Source: Paraglaciecola chathamensis S18K6
Lineage (GTDB): Bacteria; Pseudomonadota; Gammaproteobacteria; Enterobacterales; Alteromonadaceae
Direction of reading: 5' to 3'
NCBI GenBank assembly: GCA_000314955.1
Contig: BAEM01000021.1
Span: 1 to 64,000 of the forward strand
Length of the DNA: 64,000 nucleotides
A program made the position numbers and the translations under genes. The notes below the pieces were generated by a model. The model did not search any database. It had not been told where the DNA came from and saw only the letters and a list, made by a program, of their open reading frames with translations. Of the stretch, positions 25,441-34,108 are shown piece after piece. Numbering within the stretch: the first letter of the stretch is position 1; each line of letters starts with the position of its first letter.

Positions 25441-26024
25441 CACCCCATTAAAGCAGACACTAGTGAAAATGAGATCAGTTTAAATACATTCATAAATTAC
25501 CTTTTGCATATATCACTTATTATCGACAATTCCGTATATACAACGTCTCGAATTGATTTTCAGTTTCGTCAGTCACAGCGATTACCTTATGATTTCATTG
25601 AATATTTCATAAAATCACTCACTCAAAAAGGCACTGCGCCGCAAAAAGCAAAAGACAAGCCTAACGCGACTTTAATGCTTCCTATTAAATGCTATGTGAA
25701 AAATATTTGCCACAGTAAATTAAGGCGTTTGTCATAAAGCTAAGTTTCTTACATAAACTTACCTAGACATTGTCGCCAAATTTAGCGTCTATCTAGCTGG
25801 CCGCCCTTGCCTAACAATGCCTTTATTAAGCGATCGTTTAAGTGCTCGTTCCAGAGTCCGTTGATTGGCGAATAGAAACGCTTTTATCCCTTGGGAACAG
25901 ATTAAATCCATTCTAACTTAAAGGCCGGTGTATTCGTGAGAGATTCGATTACCCCGCGTGCTGTGGTATAAGACTATTTCTAGGTTTTGATCCCGCTATC
26001 ATTAGCAATATTCGAGTTAAGTAG
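25441..26024. other. Intergenic region without a supported gene
   Basis: Follows the RAYT remnant. A 77-codon frame at 25504-25737 has no recognisable motif and no ribosome site, so it is not called. Nothing else was seen apart from the upstream region of the LysE gene. Confidence 0.5.
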
Positions 26025-26672
26025 ATGCACATTTTAAATTTTGAAGCCTTTTTATTGGCAATTACCTTGTTAACCCTTACACCGGGTATTGATACCGTGC
26101 TGGTGATCAAAAATGCTAGCCGCTCTGGTGGGCGTGATGGTGTCGTCACCAGTTTAGGGATTTGTCTTGGTTTATTTGTGCACGCGACGTTTTCAGCTGT
26201 GGGAATATCCGCTATTTTACTGCAATCGGCAGAGCTCTTTATGGCGGTAAAATGGGTTGGCGCAGGTTATTTAATCTGGTTGGGGGTTAGCGCTTTAAAA
26301 GCCGCTTCTAAAGGTGATGCCAGCGTTGCTATTAATGCAACCGGTCTAAAAATGTCAAACCTGACTCGCTCGTTAAAAGAGGGCTTTTTATCTAACGTGT
26401 TAAACCCGAAAACGGCGGTGTTTTACCTCGCGTTTTTACCGCAATTTATTGACCCACAATATTCCCCTTTCGCACAAGCGATGAGCATGGCAGCCATTCA
26501 TTTTGTGATTGCCATGATCTGGCAATGCGGTCTTGCTGGCGCGGTGAGCTCGGCGAAACGCTTTTTCGCTAGCAGCACAGCCATGCGCTGGATGGAAGGC
26601 GTTTCGGGCAGTGTGTTGGTCTTTTTGGGGTCAAAACTTCTTTTTGATGATGACCCGGCAAAAGCCAATTAA
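26025..26672 (+). CDS. LysE/RhtB-family amino acid exporter
   Basis: A 215-residue inner-membrane protein with six predicted helices. The family signature TLTPGIDTVLVIKNASRSGGRDGV is near residue 20 (core TPG-D-x-x-x-x) and KEGFLSNVLNPKTAVFYLAFLPQF near residue 120. LysE-type carriers export amino acids or related amphiphiles in exchange for protons. The substrate is unknown. It is followed 62 nt later by an unrelated secreted protein gene on the same strand. Confidence 0.9.
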   Translation: MHILNFEAFLLAITLLTLTPGIDTVLVIKNASRSGGRDGVVTSLGICLGLFVHATFSAVGISAILLQSAELFMAVKWVGAGYLIWLGVSALKAASKGDASVAINATGLKMSNLTRSLKEGFLSNVLNPKTAVFYLAFLPQFIDPQYSPFAQAMSMAAIHFVIAMIWQCGLAGAVSSAKRFFASSTAMRWMEGVSGSVLVFLGSKLLFDDDPAKAN

Positions 26673-26734
26673 CCACCGCCGGTGGCGATATAAATCCACT
26701 CAGTCTCAGCCAGTTTAATGCAGAGGTTTTTTTG

Positions 26735-27652
26735 ATGTTCCGCTTTAGTTTTGCCAGTTTATTTTTATTCATTTTCGCCCTGAATGTGCATGCGAAATCG
26801 CCATCAAAGATGGAAACGCTGGCGATGGAATACGCGCAAGTTGTAGGGCAAATTGAGTTAGTTAACGTAGCCTTCGATGAAATGCATACGCGTTGTGAAA
26901 CTCAAATAACACAGGACCCGAAATTTTTGCCAGAAGTTGATTACCTGTTGCGTAAAAACATGGATTACGGCTTCAGCGAATTTGTTGACTGGATGGAAGG
27001 AGTTGCAGAAACCCAGACACTCGCCACGCAAATGGTTAATCAAGTACTCGCGGATCATGGTGGCTGTGATGCTACGGCATTAAGCCACTGGTTTAATTAC
27101 TTAACTGAGTCGAACACGCAAAACTTGGCCTTTTTACAGCAAAATCAACTGCTATTTGGCTTACCTAAAGTGACTCGCAGCGAACACGACATACGCCAAG
27201 CGTTCAAAAGAAAAATCAATGACTACCAAACTTTGCCCTACCAAGAGATCCGCGACTTAGCGTCGGCATTAGATCACGGTAGCTACCGGTATTCATTACT
27301 TAGCTTGTCTCAGTCTATTCGTAAAGACAGTGCTACAGCGCAAACAATGTGGCAATTCGCTATCGATGAATTTAATCAACCTGAGGCCTATTACGCCTTG
27401 GGTAAATCCTTAAAAATAGATGAAAAGGCAAGAGCATTAAATGCATTTGAGCAATCAGCCCAAATGGGATACCACCGGGCTGGCACATGGCTTGGTACCT
27501 ATTATGCGTGTCATCAGGATATGAAACATGCTGCGTATTGGCTCGATAAAGCCAAAGAACACGGTGCTGATCCCGATTACATTGACGATATTTACGCAGA
27601 AATTCACGAGCTAGGCATGCCAACCAATTGCGTCAATGGCTGGGTGTATTAG
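26735..27652 (+). CDS. Exported protein with TPR/Sel1-like C-terminus
   Basis: A 305-residue protein starting at ATG 26735 (GAGG 10 nt upstream). It has a signal peptide (FASLFLFIFALNVHA). The C-terminal third has helical repeats of Sel1/TPR type: QPEAYYALGKSLKIDEKARALNAFEQSAQMGYHRAGTWLGTYYACHQDMKHAAYWLDKAKEHGAD (cores YYALGKS and AGTWLGTYY). Sel1 repeats mediate protein contacts, often in cell-envelope complexes. The rest is helical and unrecognised. Function unknown. Confidence 0.72.
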   Translation: MFRFSFASLFLFIFALNVHAKSPSKMETLAMEYAQVVGQIELVNVAFDEMHTRCETQITQDPKFLPEVDYLLRKNMDYGFSEFVDWMEGVAETQTLATQMVNQVLADHGGCDATALSHWFNYLTESNTQNLAFLQQNQLLFGLPKVTRSEHDIRQAFKRKINDYQTLPYQEIRDLASALDHGSYRYSLLSLSQSIRKDSATAQTMWQFAIDEFNQPEAYYALGKSLKIDEKARALNAFEQSAQMGYHRAGTWLGTYYACHQDMKHAAYWLDKAKEHGADPDYIDDIYAEIHELGMPTNCVNGWVY

Positions 27653-27684
27653 CGCATATTGTTAACCTACCATTGTGAGAGAAT

Positions 27685-28146
27685 TTACACCGGCAATGAG
27701 GTTTTCTTCACCGGCGATTTAAGCACAAACGAAGAGTGCACACCGCTGACCCCGTCAATACGAGTGAGTTTATCCAGCAAGAATTGCTGAAAATCATCCA
27801 TGTCTTTAACAATGACCTTAAGCACATAATCTGCGGCTTGGCCGGTGATCAAATGACATTCCAGTACCTCGCTAAATTCCATAACACTTTGTTCAAACGT
27901 AGCGAAGCGTTCTGGGGTGTGTTTATCCATGATAATCTGAATAAAAGACAGCAAGTTTAAACCCAATTTACGCGCGTTTACCAACGCCACGTACCCATCA
28001 ATCAAGCCACTTTCTTCTAATTGCCGTACCCGACGTAAACAGGGGGAAGGTGATAAATTAATCGCATCGGCCAACTCCTGGTTCGATACCCTTCCCCGCT
28101 GCTGAATTATTTCAAGAATATGTCGATCGTATTTATCAAGTTCCAC
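27685..28146 (-). CDS. Lrp/AsnC-family transcriptional regulator
   Basis: A 153-residue regulator with an N-terminal helix-turn-helix (GRVSNQELADAINLSPSPCLRRVRQLEESGLI, core NQELADAINLSPSPC) and the RAM/AsnC ligand-binding domain (LECHLITGQAADYVLKVIVKD). The start is GTG at 28146 with GGA 8 nt upstream. It is divergent from the 2-isopropylmalate synthase gene; Lrp-type proteins commonly respond to leucine and regulate branched-chain amino acid genes, so direct control of that neighbour is plausible. Confidence 0.9.
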   Translation of the reverse strand: MELDKYDRHILEIIQQRGRVSNQELADAINLSPSPCLRRVRQLEESGLIDGYVALVNARKLGLNLLSFIQIIMDKHTPERFATFEQSVMEFSEVLECHLITGQAADYVLKVIVKDMDDFQQFLLDKLTRIDGVSGVHSSFVLKSPVKKTSLPV

Positions 28147-28303
28147 AGTTACATTCCTTTAACGCGCTAAAGTTTAATAAAATCAGTTATTGAGCAATAT
28201 TATTGCGCAAAGAAAATATAATACACCTATTTTAGCAATTATCTGCGCCTCACTCTGGGTTAGGCTTATATACCTTGTTTATCTTGTTAGCCGGAGTTCC
28301 AAA
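28147..28303 (+). promoter_or_regulatory. leuA upstream region with Leu/Ile/Val-rich in-frame reading
   Basis: The 157-nt gap between the Lrp-type gene and leuA reads open in the leuA frame for 38 codons from 28190, of which 14 encode Leu, Ile or Val. A classical leader peptide would have its own stop and a terminator hairpin; neither is seen. The gap must hold both promoters and any Lrp-type operator. Confidence 0.35.
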
Positions 28304-30043
28304 ATGATCAGTCAACCACATACTAAATATCAACGCTTTGAAGGGGTTAGCTTGCCGGATCGCCAATGGCCGAATAATCATATAACCCAAGCGCCTATTT
28401 GGATGAGCACTGATCTTCGTGATGGCAACCAAGCATTGATCGACCCAATGTCGATTGAAACAAAGCTACGCTTTTTCAAAGAATTGGTAGCTATTGGCTT
28501 TAAGCAAATTGAAGTGGGGTTTCCCTCAGCGTCAGATATTGATTTCAACTTTGTGCGCTTGTTGATTGAAGAAAATCATATTCCGGACGATGTGACCATT
28601 GAAGTGTTGGTGCAAGCCCGCTTCGATTTAATCGAGAGAACAGTGGACAGTTTACGCGGCGCGAAGCAAGCCATATTGCACATGTACAACCCAGTCGCCC
28701 CTGCCTTTCGCGATATTGTGTATAAAACCGATAAAGCAGGTGTAAAACACATTGCCACCCAAGGCACTGCCTGGGTAAAAGAGTTAACGGCCCAAGCACC
28801 AGAAGTAAACTGGACCTATCAGTACTCGCCTGAAGTATTCTCAAGCACAGAAATAGACTTCGCCAAAGAGGTGTGTGATGCAGTGGTAGAGGTATGGAAA
28901 CCGAGCTCTGATAACAAAATCATCATTAATTTACCTGCCACCGTCGAAATGAATACGCCAAATACCTACGCTGATCAAATTGAATGGATGCACCGTCACC
29001 TTAACCGCCGAGAACACATTGTATTGAGTGTGCATCCCCACAATGACCGTGGCACAGCGGTGGCCGCAGCAGAGCTTGCCGTGATGGCCGGAGCCGACCG
29101 AGTGGAAGGATGTTTATTTGGTAATGGTGAACGTACCGGTAATGTTGATTTAGTCACACTTGCAATCAACTTATACACCCAAGGGGTAGCCCCTGAGCTC
29201 GACTTTTCGAATATCGACAGAATTCGTAACTTAGTCGAAGAATGTAATCAGTTGCCTGTGCACCCTCGTCACCCCTACGCAGGGGAATTGGTATTTACCG
29301 CGTTTTCGGGCTCCCACCAAGATGCGATTAAAAAAGGCTTGGCGGTACAAAAATCAGATGGGCTATGGCAAGTTCCTTACTTACCGATTGATCCGGCCGA
29401 TTTAGGCCGTAGCTATGACGCAGTTGTCAGGGTAAACAGTCAATCTGGTAAAGGTGGCGTGAGCTTCTTACTTGAGCGCGAAGGCGGTTTACAGTTACCG
29501 CGAAAACTTCAAATTGAATTCAGTAAAATCGTTCAACAACACAATGATACCAGCGGCAAGGAAATGAGCGCTTCAGGTATTGTGTCGTTATTTGAGTCGA
29601 CTTATTTGATTCAACCCGATTGGATTGAATTTAAGCAATACCAAATAAAATCGGTAGAAGACAACCAGCAACAAATTGATATTCAACTGAGCATTAACAA
29701 CACTGAGGTCAATATTAGCGGTGTGGGTAATGGCCCAATTGACGCTGCATCACATGCCGTTAGTCAATTTATTCAAACCCCACTTGAGATTGTCGACTAT
29801 CACGAACACGCTATCGGTGAGGGCTCTGGGGTGACGGCAGTGTGTTATTTAGAACTAAGAACTGATGACACGAGCACACGCTTTGGCGTAGCAAAAGATA
29901 GCAACATTATGACTGCGGCAGTTAAAGCCCTACTCAGTGGTATCAATAGAAGCGAGCATCGCACGCGTATTCAAGCTGTCATAAATTTGGCTGACGCAAC
30001 AACGAAAGAGCAGGAGCAAGATCAAGAGAGCAGCCCAGCCTAG
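28304..30043 (+). CDS. leuA: 2-isopropylmalate synthase, long (LeuA2-type) form
   Basis: A 579-residue enzyme that condenses acetyl-CoA with 2-oxoisovalerate, the first committed step of leucine synthesis. The start at 28304 ([12 protein letters not shown], with GGAG upstream) matches the family; an in-frame reading 114 nt longer is not needed. The HMGL-like TIM barrel carries the catalytic [11 protein letters not shown] at about residue 36, [10 protein letters not shown], the metal motif [12 protein letters not shown], and [11 protein letters not shown]. The C-terminal LeuA dimer/regulatory domain (about residues 440-560) suggests leucine feedback inhibition. The length and [13 protein letters not shown] core place it in the actinobacterial/fungal-like group. 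Confidence 0.92.
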   Translation: MISQPHTKYQRFEGVSLPDRQWPNNHITQAPIWMSTDLRDGNQALIDPMSIETKLRFFKELVAIGFKQIEVGFPSASDIDFNFVRLLIEENHIPDDVTIEVLVQARFDLIERTVDSLRGAKQAILHMYNPVAPAFRDIVYKTDKAGVKHIATQGTAWVKELTAQAPEVNWTYQYSPEVFSSTEIDFAKEVCDAVVEVWKPSSDNKIIINLPATVEMNTPNTYADQIEWMHRHLNRREHIVLSVHPHNDRGTAVAAAELAVMAGADRVEGCLFGNGERTGNVDLVTLAINLYTQGVAPELDFSNIDRIRNLVEECNQLPVHPRHPYAGELVFTAFSGSHQDAIKKGLAVQKSDGLWQVPYLPIDPADLGRSYDAVVRVNSQSGKGGVSFLLEREGGLQLPRKLQIEFSKIVQQHNDTSGKEMSASGIVSLFESTYLIQPDWIEFKQYQIKSVEDNQQQIDIQLSINNTEVNISGVGNGPIDAASHAVSQFIQTPLEIVDYHEHAIGEGSGVTAVCYLELRTDDTSTRFGVAKDSNIMTAAVKALLSGINRSEHRTRIQAVINLADATTKEQEQDQESSPA

Positions 30044-30066
30044 CGCCATAGCGGAAATCGAATAAA

Positions 30067-30110
30067 TATGCCCAGTCTTCGCACTTGCTCGCTGGGCATT
30101 TTTATTTTGC
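30067..30110 (+). terminator. Intrinsic terminator after leuA
   Basis: ATGCCCAG pairs with CTGGGCAT across a 16-nt loop, followed by TTTTTATTTT, 24 nt after the leuA stop codon. Confidence 0.85.
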
Positions 30111-30359
30111 ACTTATATCTGACTCTGTACCTGCGTTTGGCCACTGCCCCATCTTATCAACTCATAGTGTGATGGCTCTTCTCTAAAAACTCCCTAAGCT
30201 TTTTTAGTGTTATTCCCAGCTACCAGTTAAATCTTCGAGATTATGCCCAGCCAACGCGCATTGGCTCAAGTTGTGCTACATCAGCGCCAAAAGACTGTGC
30301 CTTTCGAATACAAATCGATAGAAGCACATCATTTATATCTGGTTAAAATAGGCGTAGTA

Positions 30360-31685
30360 ATGAGCGAAGACTCAAATAATATCGATCGCAGAACGATGCT
30401 TAAATCGCTGACAGCAGGCGCGATTTACTCAATAGCAGCACCCAGTATCGTTCAGGCAAAATCATCTATGAGTCCAGTAGACTTTCCTTCAATTTCCGAA
30501 GATGTTTCCCCACAATCACTTGCGATAAACGAGTCATTTTGGGCACGGGTTGCACCATTTTATGACACAGCCCAAGGTATCGTTAATCTTGAGCACGGAT
30601 ACTGGGGTAAAATGTCACGCCCCGTGCAAGAAGACTTTGTTGCCAATACCCGTAAGGTCAATACCGAATTATCCTATTACGCCCGTAAACATTACGCAGA
30701 TGATCAGATCATCAGCTCAAATAAAGTCGCAGAGGCACTTGGTGCAAAGAATGAAGAGCTGGTACTGACCCGCAATGCAACAGAGTCCATTCATAACCTA
30801 ATTCGCCAATATAATGCTTTGGGCCCAAATGACGCGGTTTTGTATACCGACATTGACTACCCAAGCTTTAAAGACACAATGCAGTGGTTAGCAACATCAC
30901 GCAATATTGAGGCGGTGGAAGTGGTATTGCCAGCCCAAGCAGATCAAAAACAAATACTCGATACCTACATAGAAGCCTTTGATAAGCACCCCAATTTAAA
31001 ATTGATGCTGTTGACTCATGTGAGTAATCAACACGGTTTGGTTCTGCCTGTGGCAAAAATATCGGCCATCGCGAAATTGCGCGGCATCGATGTTATTTGT
31101 GATTGCGCTCAATCATGGGGGTTATTGGACTTTAACATCAATGACTTAAACGTAGATTGGGCTGGGTTTAATCTGCACAAGTGGATAGGCAGCCCAGTGG
31201 GTGTGGGGGCGCTGTACATGAAAAACGGCAGCCTTAGCAAAATATCCCCCTACCCTGGAGAAAGCGATCCTGACAATACAAAAGCCAGTGCTAGGGTGCA
31301 TACGGCCACCGTTAATTTCGCCTCAATACTAACCATCCCGGCTGCAATTGACTTCCACCAGCGCTTAGGGGGCAAAAATAAAGAAGCTCGCCTACGCCAC
31401 TTGCGTTCCTTATGGGTAAATGAAGCTAGAAAGATGCCGCATATCGAAGTCTTAGGCGCTTTAGACGATGAATCCGCATCAGGTATGGGTGCATTTCGTT
31501 TAAAAGGTAAAACAAGCCTGCAAGATGCCCAAGCATTACAGAAACGTTTAGAATACGAATTTGGTGTATTCACTGTTGTTCGGGTGGGCTTAGATAGCGG
31601 CTGCTGTATTCGGATAACACCGCAGGTGTTTACTTGCGCCAATGATATGAGTCAATTAGTGCTTGCGCTGAAAAATCTCGCGTAA
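30360..31685 (+). CDS. Tat-exported class V aminotransferase-like PLP enzyme
   Basis: A 441-residue protein. It begins with a twin-arginine signal: DRRTMLKSLTAGA (RR motif near residue 10) followed by a weakly hydrophobic stretch and an alanine cleavage site near VQAKS. The body is a class V aminotransferase/cysteine-desulfurase fold: NLEHGYWGKMS, RNATESIHNLIRQYN, THVSNQHGLVLP, DCAQSWGLLDF and the PLP lysine in GFNLHKWIGSPVG. It resembles isopenicillin N epimerase-like proteins. Tat export fits a cofactor-loaded enzyme folded in the cytoplasm. The start at 30360 was chosen as the one that puts the RR motif at the N-terminus. An exported RidA-type protein follows 33 nt downstream. Confidence 0.88.
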   Translation: MSEDSNNIDRRTMLKSLTAGAIYSIAAPSIVQAKSSMSPVDFPSISEDVSPQSLAINESFWARVAPFYDTAQGIVNLEHGYWGKMSRPVQEDFVANTRKVNTELSYYARKHYADDQIISSNKVAEALGAKNEELVLTRNATESIHNLIRQYNALGPNDAVLYTDIDYPSFKDTMQWLATSRNIEAVEVVLPAQADQKQILDTYIEAFDKHPNLKLMLLTHVSNQHGLVLPVAKISAIAKLRGIDVICDCAQSWGLLDFNINDLNVDWAGFNLHKWIGSPVGVGALYMKNGSLSKISPYPGESDPDNTKASARVHTATVNFASILTIPAAIDFHQRLGGKNKEARLRHLRSLWVNEARKMPHIEVLGALDDESASGMGAFRLKGKTSLQDAQALQKRLEYEFGVFTVVRVGLDSGCCIRITPQVFTCANDMSQLVLALKNLA

Positions 31686-31718
31686 ACTGACTTTCACTAT
31701 AAAAAAATAAGGAATTCC

Positions 31719-32243
31719 ATGAACAAATTTTTATTAGCCGGTATGTTATCCATCAATCTTGCGATCTCTGGTGGCGCACTTGCAAATGACACACCTGAAG
31801 AGCGGATCAAGGCCGCCGGTTTTACACTTCCTGAACCTGTAAAACCGATTGCTAATTATGTGACTTGGCGACGCTCAGGAACCACCTTATATTTGTCAGC
31901 GCATGGAGCCTGCGAAGGCAAAAGTGTATTAGGTAAACTCGGTGATACCCTCAATGTTGAACAGGGTTACGAGGCTGCCCAGCGTGTGGCTTTATGCGCA
32001 TTATCCACTATAAAATCAGCAGTCGGCGACTTATCTAAGGTGAAACAAGTATTGCAAATCAACGGTATGGTGGCAGCGGTGCCGGCCTTTACAGATCACT
32101 CGAAGGTCATCAACGGTTTTTCTGATTTATTCGTTACTGCTTTTGGTGATGACGGTAAAGCGGCTCGTGCAGCGGTGGGTATGAGTGGCTTGCCTGGTAA
32201 TATGTCAGTGGAAGTCAGCGCAGTGATTGAGTTGAAAGACTAG
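31719..32243 (+). CDS. Exported RidA/YjgF-family protein
   Basis: A 174-residue protein with a Sec signal peptide (FLLAGMLSINLAISGGALA), unusual because most RidA proteins are cytosolic. The RidA fold follows: YLSAHGACEG, QGYEAAQRVALCALSTIKSAVGDLSKVKQVLQINGMV (core EAAQRVALCALS) and the C-terminal AARAAVGMSGLPGNMSVEVSAVIEL, in which the Arg of ARAAVG matches the imine-hydrolysing arginine of RidA. RidA hydrolyses reactive enamines/imines released by PLP enzymes. The gene lies 33 nt after the Tat-exported PLP enzyme, so they probably act together in the periplasm. AAGGAATTCC precedes the ATG. Confidence 0.88.
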   Translation: MNKFLLAGMLSINLAISGGALANDTPEERIKAAGFTLPEPVKPIANYVTWRRSGTTLYLSAHGACEGKSVLGKLGDTLNVEQGYEAAQRVALCALSTIKSAVGDLSKVKQVLQINGMVAAVPAFTDHSKVINGFSDLFVTAFGDDGKAARAAVGMSGLPGNMSVEVSAVIELKD

Positions 32244-32506
32244 TTACTACCGCATATGTTTGCTTCGTGTTGCATAACAAATATAGCTTTCGCACCGTTA
32301 CGACGCTCTGAATCAGCAATTGTACGCATGTTTCCTAAACCGACGGGTTTCTTATTTACTTAACGGGACTCGTAAATCTGAAACACACTAAATATTTGAT
32401 TAGTTAACCCTTACTTATAGAAAAATAATAGACTAAAACTATAGTACGAAATATATAAATTCTAAAATGTTGAACGGATACAAATGACTATTTTAGGGAG
32501 CATATT

Positions 32507-33562
32507 ATGAAACATGGAAAGATCATCGAATGTAGTTGCTGTGGTCAAGCGCACAAATTGCCCTTTGGTAAGTTAGGAACTGTTAAATGCAAAACCTGCT
32601 CAGCTTCATTTGAAGCAGATACTAGGTCCAAAAATGACTCTCCTAGTATAAATAATGTTATATCAAAACATGAGTTAAAAAAGCTTCTACACCCCACAGA
32701 AAAGTCACGATTTCTAATTGCATTATTAATAGCCTTTCCAATAACAATTTCTGCAGTTTCCCTTATATTTGCAACATTCGGTCTCGTACTGATTGGCCTG
32801 TCTGTAATTATTTTTACAGTATGGTTTGTTTTGCAAATATCTAAAGCATCTCTGATCGGTAGTTCAGTATTAGTTTCACCACACAATTTCCCTGAGATTC
32901 ATGAAATTCTTGTCGAAGTAAAAGCAAGACTTGAATATAAGAAAAATGTAGATATCTACATAACGGAAAACGGCAATGTTAATGCGTTTTTGTATAAGTT
33001 CTTTCAAACGAAATTCATACTTCTTAACTCAGAAGTTGTACATTCTATGCCCACTAGCGAATGTAGAGAGCAGTTGGTTTGGATACTAGGGAGATTTATT
33101 GGCTCCCTAAAGGCGAAACACGCACGATTTCAGTTACTTTCGATAATTATAAAAAGCATTGAAAAAATTAAAATATTTAATCTACTAATTCTCCCGTACG
33201 AACGAGCAACACAATACTCAGGTGACCAGATAGGAATGGCCTTGTGCAGTGATCTGCAAAGTGCAATTGTTGCATTTGATAAACTGTTAGTAGGTAACGA
33301 TATTGCAAAGGATGTTCAAATTAAAGGGTTGTTGGAACAAGCCAACCAATTACATTTTTCGTTTTTTGGTCGGATATCTAAAATTTTATCAACTCATCCG
33401 CATATGACTGACCGCTATTTAAATCTAATAGCGTTTGCGCGTTACATGTATCCTGAGGAGTTTCAAAAATACATCGCCCAATTTGATAACGTAACTGTCT
33501 CTGAGATGGGCTCACTTTTACCCAAGTATTATCCATTGAATAAGTCAGGCAAGCAGGTGTAA
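32507..33562 (+). CDS. M48-like membrane protein lacking the protease active site
   Basis: A 351-residue protein. The N-terminus is a zinc-ribbon (CSCCGQ then CKTC, residues 9-31), followed by two membrane helices near residues 68-115. The rest aligns by pattern with M48 (Ste24/HtpX) peptidases: VLVSPHNFPEIHEIL, VDIYITENGNVNAFLY and FILLNSEVV. Where the family has HELGHIKAGH this protein reads RFIGSLKAKH, and where it has AEYSADRAAL it reads TQYSGDQIGM, so both zinc histidines and the zinc glutamate are gone. It is therefore a likely pseudoenzyme acting by binding rather than cleavage. The gene is A/T-rich compared with its neighbours. Confidence 0.72.
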   Translation: MKHGKIIECSCCGQAHKLPFGKLGTVKCKTCSASFEADTRSKNDSPSINNVISKHELKKLLHPTEKSRFLIALLIAFPITISAVSLIFATFGLVLIGLSVIIFTVWFVLQISKASLIGSSVLVSPHNFPEIHEILVEVKARLEYKKNVDIYITENGNVNAFLYKFFQTKFILLNSEVVHSMPTSECREQLVWILGRFIGSLKAKHARFQLLSIIIKSIEKIKIFNLLILPYERATQYSGDQIGMALCSDLQSAIVAFDKLLVGNDIAKDVQIKGLLEQANQLHFSFFGRISKILSTHPHMTDRYLNLIAFARYMYPEEFQKYIAQFDNVTVSEMGSLLPKYYPLNKSGKQV

Positions 33563-34108
33563 TCAGATACTTTAATCAACATGGTATCGCTTCAAGAAGC
33601 TATCTCTATGGTAGGCGTAATAAGTGTCTACCTTTTAATTGATAAATTCATTGAATAGCGCCTCTAAGGCCCTGCTCATGTAATTTATTTTTGAGGTGCT
33701 TAGCCTTATCACGACGAAGTAACAAGATAAATTCCGTTAAAAACTCACGTAATTTTGTGTGTAGCAAACCTCAGTGACCCACATTTAAAACCCCAAAATA
33801 GCCTTTCTCACTCATGCCCATCACAATAAAAAGTATGTTTGATACTCCAAATTGTTATCAAGAACATAGAGATAGATAAAATAAAAAATATTTAGCCTGA
33901 TGTATTGGTTCGGCTTAAAAACGAATTTCAAATATTTGGTTGAGATCATATTTTGTAGTAAGTATGATGCAATATTGTAAACAATTCACAATAAACATTA
34001 CTCAGTAGACACAATTTACTTAGCCGAAAATGAATCGTTAGGGCACGTGTCGATAGGTTACGTCATTTACCGAACTTGCGGTTTTGATCATTAGGGACTC
34101 TTATTGCT
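33563..34108. other. A/T-rich intergenic region
   Basis: Holds a 25-codon frame at 33581-33658 (MVSLQEAISMVGVISVYLL and five more codons) that could be a small membrane peptide but lacks support, then A/T-rich sequence ahead of the VCBS protein gene. No hairpin with a T run was recognised. Confidence 0.4.

Noticed and set aside
25504-25737. A 77-codon frame after the RAYT remnant
   Set aside because: No ribosome site, no recognisable motif, and composition like non-coding DNA.
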